A DNA stretch of 64,000 nucleotides from Tetrahymena thermophila SB210 (taxonomy: Eukaryota > Ciliophora > Oligohymenophorea > Hymenostomatida > Tetrahymenidae), in contig NW_002475926.1 in the NCBI RefSeq assembly GCF_000189635.1, forward strand, positions 124,001 through 188,000, read 5' to 3'. The translations under genes were made by a program, and so were the position numbers. The notes under the pieces were generated by a model. It made no database searches, had not been told where the DNA came from, and was given only the letters and a program-made list of their open reading frames with translations. Positions 49,342 through 62,200 of this stretch are shown here, in pieces (within the stretch, counting starts at the first letter, position 1; every line of letters starts with the position of its first letter).

Positions 49342-50245
49342 ATGAGCCATTAAAAGAGAATAGCTATAATAACAGGTAGTAATAGAGGGCTTGGAAAAGC
49401 AATAGTACAATATTTAGCTCAAAGCGAATTCAGTTAATTTTACCATGTAATCATGACAGGCAGAAATGTTGATTAAGTTTCACTTGCTTAAGAGGAAATA
49501 CTGTAGAACATTTAGAAATAAAAGCAAAAATGCTAAATAGAAGTTTAAAGATTAGATGTGGCTGATAGTAAGAGCATTAAGTAATTCAGTAATTGGTTTT
49601 AAAACAATTTTGATAGGTATGACGTTCTTTTTAACAATGCTGGAGTAGTAAACAAGTAGTTGGATGATTATAACTTACAAAAGAAACCTGACTAAGAAAA
49701 TGCTAGATGGACAATGTAAACCAATTTTTTTGGTACTATTGAGCTAACAAAGTGTCTTCTTCCTAACCTCTCTCAGGATGGAAAGATACTAATGATGAGT
49801 AGCAATCTTGGAATTCTTTAATACTAAGGCGAGAAAGGAAAACAATTCCTTAGCAACCATAATCTAAATGAATAAGATTTAATCTAAGCAGCATAGAATT
49901 ACATAAATAATGCTAACTAAAATGATACAACAATGTTTTGTAATTCTTCATATCATACATCTAAGGCTCTTCTTAATTCGTATTGTAGAATTGTTGGACC
50001 TAAAATCCTTGAACCTAACCAATCAATGTACGCTATTAGTCCTGGCTGGGTGAAAACAGATGTAAAGAATTTAATATATTTTTAAGCAATAATTCTAATA
50101 ATTTAAATAGATGGGCGGAGAATTTGCAGAAGAAACCATTGAGTAATCTGGTCCTTTTTTAGCGGATTTAATAACAAAATTACCATATGGAAGAAATAAA
50201 TTATCATTTAAATTTATTGAAAAGATGAAAGAAATAGATTACTGA
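49342..50245 (+). CDS. Short-chain dehydrogenase/reductase, carbonyl-reductase-like
   Basis: A classical SDR oxidoreductase using NAD(P)H. Exons 49342-50061 and 50111-50245 (TGA); 284 residues. Seen: cofactor motif TGSNRGLG (11-18), RLDVADSKSI (cofactor-pocket Asp), LFNNAGVV (about 95-102), TNFFGTIELTKCLLP, MMSSNLG with the catalytic Ser, YHTSK with Tyr and Lys (about 205-209), and PGWVKTDMGG, which is restored exactly across the intron. RGLG and the PGWVxTDMGG ending are typical of the carbonyl reductase/C-factor branch. The insert between the catalytic Ser and Tyr (about 50 residues, Gln/Asn-rich) is also seen in that branch. The substrate is unknown. Confidence 0.93.
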
Positions 50246-51077
50246 TTAGTAGAAACATTATTTATTTAATAGATTAATTAAATTATAATTTAAATGAATA
50301 GTGAAAAAAACTATTATTAATTATTTTTAATAGTTTTATTAATATCAAATTATAATATAATTAATATATTTATTTATTTATTTTCTTTCGTTCTTAAAGT
50401 AAAGTTAATATAAGATACAACTTTTACCAAAATTGAGACAATTCATAAAAATAATTTTATTTTTTAATTAATATTTTAATATTTACTTACAAAAGTTATG
50501 CTTAATCTTTATTTTTTTATATGTAACCAATAAATATCATAGGACTATTTTAAAATTAAAATTAACAAAACAGAATTTTTTAAAATTGACAAAAATTATA
50601 AAAATATTTCTATAAAAAATGTTAGCTTGAAATAGATTCAATAATAATATCAAATAGTCTTTTATAAAATTTTCTTTTATAAAAAAATTGAGAGCTTGCA
50701 TATGTAAAAATATTTAGTTATTGATAAATAATAATCATATATTATAAGTAAGAAAATACAATTATATCAAAAAAATTGAATTATTTTACTTCTTTATTAA
50801 TATTACAATACTATTATATAAAAATGATAGTAAGGCTTTAATATTTGTTAATATTTATTTAAATTTGGCTATTATTATTTTTTGTATGTGATTTACAGAG
50901 ATGTCAAAATTTAAAAAATAGCTATAAAGATTTTATTGGATGAACCAATAAACAAATAAACAAAATATATTTATTAGAATTTGATCTATTTCAACACAAA
51001 AAAGTTAGAATTTGGAATAATTAATTTCAAGTTATTTTTGAAATTTACAAAATAGAAATATTTTAAGTTTATATAAA
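50246..51077. other. Intergenic spacer
   Basis: AT-rich, between two plus-strand genes; no feature recognised. Confidence 0.55.
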
Positions 51078-53112
51078 ATGGAAAGATAGCAAGATGTAGA
51101 TTCTCTAAAATTACCTTTGCTTCATCCTTTATTGGATGAATAAGATGTATAAGATGAAGCAGGCTATTAATAACTACAAATGCAATAAAATGAGGAATAA
51201 TTATTTCGCATTTTAAATAATATTTAAGATAATCAAAATAGAATTTAAAAACTTGGTATCTACTAGCAATAGAATGATAATTAAGAAAGAAATTTTGATG
51301 AATCTTACTATTAAGATTAAAAAGATTTTGCTTAAAAGAGGTTATTCATCAGAGATAGCTTAGATTTGTATGAAAAGTAATAAACTAAAACTATCACACT
51401 TGAAGCCAATTTATAAGAATAAGCAATAGAAATAAACAAAAGCTAAATCGAACTTATATTCAGTTTGGTCGAGTTTGGATACCGTTTAGAAGAGGCTGTC
51501 ATAATTACTGATAGCAGTAAAGCTGCTGCTTTATAGGATGTGTTTGAATTTTTAGATCAAAATCCTGATATTAAACTGCATGCCTTCTAAGAAGATAATC
51601 ATTTTAAACCATTCTAATCGTTTGGAGTTTCATAAAAGATTGAACTATGCAAAGAATGCAACTAATTATAAAATGAACATTAATATATTCTCACCTCTTA
51701 AGTCAATGAAAATGATAAATAAATTGATAGCTTTTCTACTTATTTTCGTCTTTCTGATGAAAATAAAATTTTAGAATCAACATAACAAATTAACTTTATA
51801 CGAGAAAATAGCTAAGGGATTACATAATTTATAAATGTTGATATAGAAGATTATTAAAATGCAAGAAGACTTAGAAAACTTTAACCTAAAACAGATAAAC
51901 AATGTTAAATATGCTATGAAGATATGGAATTAAAGGATATAATTTATTTTGAAGGGCAGTATCATGATATTTGTTAATCATGCTTTTAAATATTTTTAAA
52001 AGAAAGTATTAAAGAAGGAAAAGTTTTAAATCTTTCTTGCCCTCACTGTAGCGAAAAATTAACATACAAGTTTATATAAAAAATTCTTGATAGGTCTACT
52101 TTTACAAAATATAGATAATTTCTACTTGATTAACTACTATAGCTAGACCCATTAATGAGGTGGTGTCCAAATGTTAAGTGTGGTTAATCAATCAAATTAA
52201 ATAAAGGATACAAAAGAAAAGAGTAATGCACTTAGTGTCAATCTCTTATATGCACTGAATGCAATCGAGAATATCATAAAGGTTCATGCAATTCAGTTTT
52301 TCGAAAAGAAATCAAAAAATGGGAAGATAGCTCTGATGTCTAAAGGTGCGAAATTTGCAAAACAGTTGTTGCTAAAATATCTGGATGCAATCACATGACA
52401 TGGTAAATCAATCTATCAATATTTAAAAAATTAAATTTAAAAAATAAAACGTTAAATCTATTTTTAGTTTTAATCAAATCCATAGCTTTTTTAATAGAGA
52501 CAGAGAAATAATAATTCATTTATAAAATAAAAATATTTATGAGATTTTATGAAAATTTAATTGCTGTTTTTTAAACCAATAAATTAAATTAAAGAAAAAA
52601 ACAACTAAAAATGAAAAGAATTTAACATTTTTTTATAAAAATTAAAAAGTAAAGTTTGTGGATATGAATGGTGTTGGCTTTGTGGTAATCGATATGATAG
52701 AATTCATTTTTTCTCTTTGAACCCTTTTGGATGTGCTTCTCTACAATTTAGATCCTTGGTAGGATGGAAGCTAGCACTTTATAAACTATTGATACTACTG
52801 TTATGTATTCTAATTTTTCCTTTTTTAATGATCTTAACTGTCCCTATTTACTTTGTTAATCTTTGTCACAGATAATTATACTACTAAAAAACATGTGTTA
52901 AAATTATAATTTACCCATTAATTTTCATTGCAGGTTTAATTGTCTAACCTATAGCAGATGCATTATTTTTTATTTGTCTAATACCAGGTTTAATTATCTA
53001 TTTTTATCAAAGAAGAAAGGAAAAGAAATAATAAATAGACAAATCTAAATAAAAGTTAATGAAAAATTAGATTATCAAAAATTTAGGAATTTAAATTGAG
53101 GATTTAGCTTGA
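51078..53112 (+). CDS. Membrane RBR (RING-IBR-RING) E3 ubiquitin ligase
   Basis: Transfers ubiquitin from E2 through its own RING2 Cys to substrate. Exons 51078-52402 and 52650-53112 (TGA); 595 residues. A Gln/Asp-rich N-terminus and a helical, possibly UBA-like region (SQIELIFSLVEFGYRLEEAV, about 130) come first. RING1 starts at about 273 (CQICYEDM ... CQSC ... CPHC). The IBR follows (RWCPNVKCG ... CTQCQSLICTECNREYH), and RING2 starts at about 423 (CEICKTVVAKISGCNHMTC, then KVCGYEWCWLC). The catalytic Cys sits in SGCNHM. The intron splits the Cys after HMT, and the reading restores the canonical CxxC spacing, confirming the join. Two strongly hydrophobic segments near the C-terminus (about 495-525 and 540-570) indicate a membrane-anchored ligase, as in the RNF19/RNF144 types. 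Confidence 0.94.
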
Positions 53113-53764
53113 AAATGCAATTAATTCTCTCTTAATCACAAATGAATTACTTATCAGCTCTGTCTGTATTATAATTAAGTAAATTTTAATATATTTAATA
53201 TGTAAAGAATAAGTTTAATAAATTTTATGTAAAGCTATTAATAGATGTTTGTTTGTATTATATCAAAAAAAATCAATTAATATCAAAATATTAATTTTTT
53301 ACTTTAACTTACTTCTTGCTAGTCCAGAAAGAATTTGTATCTTTTATCAAAACTAAAATATTTTATTTTATACTATAAAAATTAGAAATATTTATCTTTA
53401 AAAATACATCAATTATTAATCAATTTAAATTATTTTGTATTACTTAATTGTTTTTTAAATATCTGGCTGACTGGCAAATTTTTTACTTTTTTAAATATAT
53501 GAAATTCATTTAAATTTAAGTTATAAATATTTATTTATATGTGAATCTTTGCTGAAATTCATATAAGGAATACATTAAAAAAATATATATATAATCTAAC
53601 TAGTATTTAAATAAATAAATTATTACTAGATAGATCTTTAACATTAAAGTGCTTTTTATTTTAAGTAGGAGAGAATATATATTTAGCTGCTGTTCTTAGC
53701 TGTACAAACAGTATACAAATAAAAAATTTGCAAGCAAGCATAGGAAAGGGATATATTTTTATAA
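53113..53764. other. Intergenic spacer upstream of CFAP47
   Basis: AT-rich; presumed 5' flank of CFAP47. Nothing specific is seen. Confidence 0.5.
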
Positions 53765-56158
53765 ATGAAAGCATCATAATTTTCAACTTTAAAACGAGCT
53801 AATTCAGCAAAAATTAACATTTTAGAGCCATTAAGATAAGATGAAAAAAATATAGCAAATTAGATGCAAGTTTAGTAGAATAACTTTATGAAAACAGGTT
53901 TTAGTTATAAATAATAATAATAAAGAACTTCTACTTCATAATCATAAAGGACTAAATTATTACCTCGCCATAATAGCGCAGTGACAGTCCTTTCTAAGAA
54001 TTTACCTCCTGTATTAAATTTTAAGAATATAGTTAATATCAATAATGCTGAACCAATTTAAGTAGTACCTACAGAAATAATCTTTAAAGAAATTAAGCAA
54101 AATTAGACATATGAGACCTTTGTCATAATATAGAGTTTAAGCAAGCAATTAAATAGAATTAAAATTATTTAGCCAACTACAGTGCGCTTTAGAGTGGACT
54201 ATGACTAGTAGGGTAAAATCGCTGCAGGTCTCTCTATGAAACTGCTAGTTACATTCGAAACTAATATACTTGATGATTATCATGATAAATTTATCGTATA
54301 ATATTAAAATGAAGGGTAATTAAAAAGCATAGAAGTACCATTGCACGCCTTACGTCCACAAGCATAAATTTTGTTTGAGCCATTTATAAATTATGGATTT
54401 ATTAAAATATTTGAAAATAATGTAAAAACGATTATGTTCAAAAATGAAGGTAAAATGGCAGGAAAAGTACGTTTAAAATATGACAGTATGCCAGAAATAA
54501 GTTGCGATCCTTCAAATTTTACTATTTAGCCTGGATAGGAATTACCTGTTAAAGTAAATTTAAAGTAATAATTTTATAAAGCATTTAGATTTGTTTTTGG
54601 GAATACGTAAATAGAAAAAATATAACTGGCCTAGAAATAGAAACATAACTTTATTAATATTTTAAATATAAAATTATTTAGTTATGCAATTTAGGCAATT
54701 TTTAATATTATTTTGTATTTTAAAGCTCGAAAGAAAGTGGCATCTTTAGAGGAAAGATAGAAGTTATTAATGAAGGATAGAGTTTATTAAAATATATTGA
54801 TGTAAATGCAACACCAGTTGAATTCAATAAATTCTTAATTGATGATTAAGGAAACTCAACCTCTACTTTTGATTTTGAAGAAACTTATTTTGGAGAAAAG
54901 AAGGTCATAAAAGGTTTTCTAGTGAATAACACTCCTCATGAATAAAAGTTTAAAGTTAATATGAGGATCGGATTTCACTCTAACTCAGTAAATTTACTTT
55001 ATGAACTGAATTTTTAGTTAATTAAATTATTTTAAGGATGAAAAAGTTACATTACAAACTCCTATTGAAGTTGGTATGGAATAAACAGAATAAATAATGA
55101 AGTGTATGCCAGAAAGAGGAATTGTCAAAGCCTATTCTTAGGTAATTAAATAATAAATAAATAAATAAATAAATAATTTGTTTTCATAAATTTTCTTAAT
55201 TATATAGATTCCGATTCAATTTATATGTCACAGCAAAGTTAAATATGAACATCAGATCATTACAAAGAATTATGCTCTTTCTGATTAAGAACTTGTTAAA
55301 AGAAAAGAATCTGAAGAAGATTACACATATTCTGCTATTTTTGAGTTTGATGGGCCAGATAAAAAAGAAGATATTCTTCCAATTACATTAATAGGACGTG
55401 GTCTTTGTCCTAAAATTAAAATTAATAAAGCTCTTTTAAATTTTGGAGAGTGTTAGGCTCATGACCATAGAGAAGCAATGTTTTTAGTTGAAAATAAGCA
55501 TAATTTGATGCCAGTGGATATTAAAATACCTAGAATTCCTTGCTTTTCAGTTGATCCTATAGGAGCTACAATCAGCCCTGGGGTGAAGTCTTCTTTTATT
55601 GCTACATTTTAACCAAGCACAGTTGGAAAATATAAAACTAATATTTATGTTACATTGATTAATGATCAATACAAAATTCCTATTTAGGTGATTGGTGAGT
55701 CCAATAATTTCTTAGACTCTAAATTGTAAATATAAATTCACAAAAAAAATAATTATTTAATAATAACATTTTTATAAAAGCCCCAAAACAAGAGGTCCTG
55801 AGAGTCTGCCTCAAGATTTTAAATTATAATCTAATTTTATTGATGATCAAAATCCCACTAAAACCCTCATAGGAGCAACATCAAAAAATAAAGGCATGAA
55901 TGAGTCTAGTAGTATAATTACAATGCCTAAAGGAATAGATGAAATGGAGATTAATTTTGACAAGTTAGAAGAGATAAAGACAATAAAAGAAAATAAATAA
56001 AAATATGTTGAGATGCTTAGGGATAATCGCTAATCGAGAGTTCTTAAAGAAAAAGAAAAAATAGTAAAGCTTAGATTAGATTAGATGGAGGCAAAACTTA
56101 AAGAAAAAGGATTGACCCTCTTTCAAGACTAAAATGATGATGATAATGAAGAAAAAGG

Positions 56159-56201
<43 letters not shown>

Positions 56202-59200
56202 TTCATTTTATAATATTATATGGAAGTCTTAATACTAACTAAATTATTTAATAGATCCTAGAAAAACAGTACCTTTAGATGTTGAGTTTGAGTTAGGAAT
56301 GATGGAGACTAAAGTTTTTCCTCCTAACGAAATGCTTTCTACTCAAAAAGATCCTTTATTTGTTTCTAAACCAATAGGTAAATATGAACCTATGAGAGAT
56401 GAATAAGCTCGATTCTTCAACCCCGATCCTAATATTCCTATGAGAAAGTAAACCAAAATTGTATTATTAAACAATAATTTTCAAAAATATAATAAAAAAT
56501 TAGACCATTTCCTGAGGTTGCAAAAACTCACAAAGAGATAAGAGATGTCAGAATGGAATTAACTGGTGAGATGCTTCAAAAAATTAGCATTGGTCCTAAG
56601 ATAATTGATTTTGGTCCAGTCTATGTTGAAAGCAAAGTGGTAAAAAGATTTTGTGTAAAAAATGACCTAAGATCTTCAATTAAAGTCCAGCTTACTGCTA
56701 CTGCACCTGAGCTAGCTGGAACATACTAAAAACCTTAAATTATACCTTCAAGCGATACTGCACGTTTCGATGTGGAGCTTTACAGCACTAATTTAAATGA
56801 TAATTATACTTAGACAATAAAATATACTATAAATGATCGTCACTAATTTGAATTCTAAGTGAAAGCCAAAATTGAAAAGGTCAAACTCGAATTAAGTAAG
56901 ACTTAAATAAAGTTTTAGTTTGCTGATGATAGCACAAATATGGAAACTTTCGAAACTTTGCAAATTAAAAATAATGGTAATGCTGAAGGGCACTACAAAT
57001 GGGATACTAGTAGTAAGGTATTTATCGTACATCCCCCTTCTGGTGTCGTCCCACCAAATGGTGGAGTAGTTGATACGGTAATTACCTACAGACCTTCACC
57101 ATTAAGCACTCTTAAAGAAAATTAACAAGGTATTCTTAATTATTTATTTGAATTAACTAAAATGAGATTTTATATTGCATTAAGGTGGTATGAGATAAGA
57201 GTCTGATAAGCTGGTCATACACGTTACAAATGGTATAGAATAGAGTGTTAAGTGCGAAGGTTTTGTTAATGAAGCTAAATGCATTATAAGATAGCAATCA
57301 ATAGAACTTGGTTAACTTATAGTGAGCAAAGAAGAAACTAGAGTTTTCCAAATTAAAAACACTTCAAGAATACCTGCAGTTTTTAGGGTTTTAACAGAAA
57401 AGTTACCTGAAAATTGTATTGTAACTCCTGTAATTGGGAAAATATAACCTGATGGGCAAATCGAATGCTCAGTTAAATATAGCTGCAGAGAAGAGAGAGA
57501 TATAAAAACCGAAATTTAAGTACTTATAAGGGGAGGAAAGATATTAAAATTACCTTTTAGTGTTCAGACTGTTATTCCGAATGTTTTAATTAAAGAAGAT
57601 GTATTTAACTTTGGCTAACTGACTAAAGGTAATCTAAAATTATTTTAGTATTAATGAAAATTCTATTAAAATCTAAATTTAGTTTTGAAATAGCTAATTA
57701 TACTTTTATTTGATTAAGAAAAATAAATGTTCATTTAATATCAAAAATAGATAACGCTGGTCATTTAGAAATGAGTTTAGTAAATAAGTCAGAAATCCCA
57801 GCTGAATTGATTTTAGATATGAGAACTGAAGAAGAAAATCCTGATTGCCCAGATGGAATAGGCTGTTTACAAATAACCCCGCTAGATGAAGGTAAATTGA
57901 AAAACGAAAAATAAAAAACAAAAATTTAATTTAATATAAATATTAGGAGATGAAAGTATCCTTAAAAGTGTTCACTAGGATTTTATTGATGAAGAAGATG
58001 AAGAAAAGAGAAATGAAAACAGCGATATGGATTTAGATCCAGACGAATAAAGCATATAATCAGATGAAAGCTTACTTTAAGCATCACCTAATAAAAAATA
58101 CAATATAACAATAAAGCCTAATTAAACACTTAGATTTTAGCTAACATTTACACCAAATGATGCAAAACCTTACAACTTTGAATTACCAATAACTCTAGCT
58201 AGATTTGGAGCTCTCCCTGGCTTGATTAGAAATATTATTTGTAGAGGTATTAAATCTCAATTTCTAGTTTAACCTTAAAATATAGAGTTTCCTAGAAAGA
58301 TAATTACTACTTCAGATAAAGATTATCCAGAAAATTTTGAAGTTACATTTTCTAATCCAGAAAGAAAAGCTGTAACATGGAGGATAGACGATTCTCCTTT
58401 TGATAAAGTGAAAAAGCTATTCTCTATTCATCCAACATACGTAAGATTTAGTTAGATTTTGTTAGACTTGAAAAAATAATTTATTTAAATATTAAAGGGA
58501 AGGATAGAGCCAGGATAGAACTAAATTATCAAAGCTTCTTTTGATCCAAAAGAACCAGGAGAATATGAAGAAGTAATTTGTCTATATTTGGATGGTGATG
58601 ATGGTCCATCAACTACTCCTGTTCATAAAATTTAAGTAAAAGGTGTTGCTGCTTTTCCTAAACTCATGTTTGATAGAAGAGAAGTGCTTCTTCCTGTTGT
58701 TCCTCTTGGAATAGAATCTAAATGCATCTTCAGAATAATAAACGATGGATATGAAAATCTTAAAATAAAACATTAAGTACTCGAAGAATTAGGAAATATC
58801 AAAGTAGATTGCAGATTCCCTGAAGGAAAGAATCTAAATGTTAGCAAAAATAAAGTAAAAAATTAATTTTTAAATGTTTTTTAACTAAAATATTTATTCA
58901 ATAGCTTAAAGTAGAGGTTTATTTTTCATCTAAAAAACCAATATCTTTTACTACTCATATTGAATTTAAGGATGATAAGAATAAGGGGTATATTATACCA
59001 GTTAGTGGTACTACTGATAATAGTTTACTAACTATCTTTCCTTATATGCAGCGCTGCAAAGGCGAATATAAAACAGAAATAGATGCAAATAAAAATACTA
59101 TTATGTTGTTAGAAGAAGATGCTCAAGATGACTAGTCTGATATTACAACAAATAACAATATTTCTAACATAAAGAAAAAATATTCAGCTTCAGTTGCTTC

Positions 59201-62200
59201 TGCTAAAACCCATTCTTCGAGAGCATCTATTAGAAGTACAAGGAGTGCCTTAGGCTACAGTCCAGTTCCTAAAGAAATGCTTGAGCACTCTAAAGATCAA
59301 ATAAAAAATTGGCTGAATTTTACTGTGTTATAAAATAATATATAAAACTTTCCAGACAGCATTGTTGAAGAAAGTGGTGAATAGTTGTACGAACTTTTAC
59401 AATTTTTAGTGGGGTCAAAGAGTCCTCTAATGGAAACAAAAGCAGTATTTGAAGGAGCTTTAAACAGAACAGAGAGATCTCTATTGCTTTACTAGCAATA
59501 TGATTCTTTAATTAGATTGTTGAAATAGGATGGAGCTTTGCTGAATCATGTACGCCCTTAATTTTTACTAGGCTACAATGAATATCATGCTTACATAAAA
59601 ACACTCTCAAAAGATGATGTTCAAACCATCCATCCAAATGGATTGAAAATATCTTCACATAGATACACTTACTTTTAATCAGATGCTTGGATAACTCTAT
59701 TTTATCAGATCATTAAAATTTATTATTTATCTCGTATTTCAATTAAAAATTTAAAAACTATTCCAAATATACATCCTGATAAAGCTGTGATACCCGATTG
59801 CTATTTGAACGGAAGTAATATTTATAGCTAGTTTGAGGGAGTTCTTTTACGCTGGCTAGAGCTCAACCACGAAATAATAAATCCACACTAACCACTTCGT
59901 ATTACATCATTTGATAAGGAGCTAGCAAGCGGTCATTTAATTGCAAATTTGATAAAAAATTATGTTGGAAATGAAGCCACAGCATTTGTAAATTTTAATA
60001 TTTTTTTATAATACTTTTTTTTAAAAATTTAAAAATAAAATTTAGTTATCTCAAATGAAACCTGTAACAAACACTGACGATGAAAATTTCTATAATTGTG
60101 ATAAAGTTCATCATGCTCTTTAGGATATAAATTTATAAACCCCTTTCAATGCTGTTGATCTTTCAAAAGCTTCATAGAGGGAGACTGTTTTGTTCTTAAT
60201 TTAATTGTTCAATTCTCTGCCAAATTACATTCCAAAAGGTCAACCGATTATTTTTTCCTGTGTTTTAGGAGAGGAAGTTACAAAAACCATAGAATTAACA
60301 AACCCTTCAAATAAAACTATACATTATTGGGTGAAAAGAACAGGTTGCACTGATTTTTAGATTGAGACAAACGAAGCCGATACAATAAAGTTAGATCCAA
60401 AATCTATTTACAAGTTTAAAGTTAAATTTGTTTCTAGAGTATCATAACCAGTATATGGAAGAATAAGATTTACAAATAGAAGGGAGTCAAATGTTGCAGC
60501 TGCTGCTTTAGTTTTTGACTTCAAGTCAAATATAACTGGCAGAGTTTCATCCAAAGTAATTGATATTGATTGCCCACTTTATCAAAAGAAAGAGTTTACA
60601 GTTAAGGTAGAGAATAAATTCTTAACTCATAGCCATGGCGAGTTCAGTGTAAATATTGTTCATGAGTTTGAGACTAAGGAAAAAAAAGATACAGAACCAA
60701 ATGTAAAATCTAAAGACAAGAATGCAAAATAAAATTAAAAGAAAACTCAAAAACCTGATGAATTAGTTCCTCTCGAAACGCTTAATGCAGTTCCTTGCTT
60801 TTTCTTAAAACAGGCAGATACAATGGTTATTAAAAAAAATAATTTTTCTCACTTGAATCTTGTTTTTATACCAATGCTATATGAAACTTAAAAGTGCTAT
60901 ATAATATTTTCTGATCCTACAGTAGGAGAGTTTCAATATGAAATAATAGGAGCTGTGACTTTGCCTGAAGAAGTTATATAGATTCCAGAAACTCCTATAT
61001 AGCCTCCTATTTACGTAGAAGAGTAGAGAAATTGGCCTATAAAAATCCCTTTTAAAAATGAAGCCATGAGAGAAGCAAGGAAAAATGTTGAGTATTATAT
61101 GAGTTTGAAAAAGAAAAAAGATTTTGATCCAAAGAAATACACACTCCCGAATATATCACCTGATATAATCAATTTTTATGTTGATATCGAATAGCCTCAC
61201 CAAAATATTGTAACTACTTCAAAAACTATTTTGTTAGAGAATCCAATTCGTGCAAGTAAAAGAAAGTAAGAAGCATCTAAGTTAGACCAGTCATTTGATA
61301 GTAAAAGAATGGATGGGCTTTCTATGATAAGCAGTATAGCTCCAACAAACGCTTAAAAATCCTAATTAGTGAACGAAACACTGTGTAAATACTTCTTTCT
61401 TTTAATTTCATTCAATTTATAGTTTTAAATATATTTTTAATTAAATAAAATAGAGGAAGTTGAAGGAGTTGAAAAAAATAGCATGTACCTAAATTTCAAT
61501 TTCAAAGTTCCTATCAAGGAATACACAGCTAATATAACTTTAAGGAATCCTGAAAAATATGATATAAGAAGATATAAATTAGTTGTGACCAGTCTTCCAA
61601 AACCAGTAAAAGCCGCCTTAGAGTTCACAGCAGCTGCTAAAGAAACTGTAGTGTAGGAGATTCCTATTGTCAATACAACAGAAAAAGATTGGATGATTAA
61701 AATAAATTTAATACCAAATGAAGAAATGAATGGCCGATGCTTTTTTGTAGGAAGTAAAATCAAATTTGATTGATTGTAAATTATGTGTCTTATTTGTTTT
61801 AATTTTATTAACAGATAAAGCAGCTTTAACTGCAGGAGAGCAAACAGGAAAAAGTTAGATGAGTAGTAACTCAAATCAAAACGTACAACAAATACAAAGC
61901 ATAAGAGATATACTAGTTAAGAAAAAAGGAACAGTCAATATCCCAGTTCAATTTACTCCATTATGGGTTTGCTAAGCTGAAGCTAAATTAATCATGACAA
62001 ATCCTGTTACGAACGATGTATTTGAATATGAGTTAAAAGGCATTGGAGAAGAGCCACTAGCTATTGATCATTTAGTAATAAATTGTCAAGCTAGACAAAC
62101 TACAAAATAAGAGCTGGTCATAAAAAATCCAAATGCAGATAGATCAGTAACTTATGAAGTAGAAACGGATTTAGTAGGAGCATCAGGCCCTTCATAACTA

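Noticed and set aside
52403..52649. Loss of the zinc-binding Cys after the RING2 catalytic motif of the RBR gene
   Set aside because: The codon is split by the intron; joining 52402 to 52650 restores Cys and the CxxC spacing.
57629..57750. Apparent frameshift in CFAP47 near 57,720
   Set aside because: Using the acceptor at 57749-57750 instead of the upstream one restores frame and an ASH-type repeat, so no frameshift is needed.
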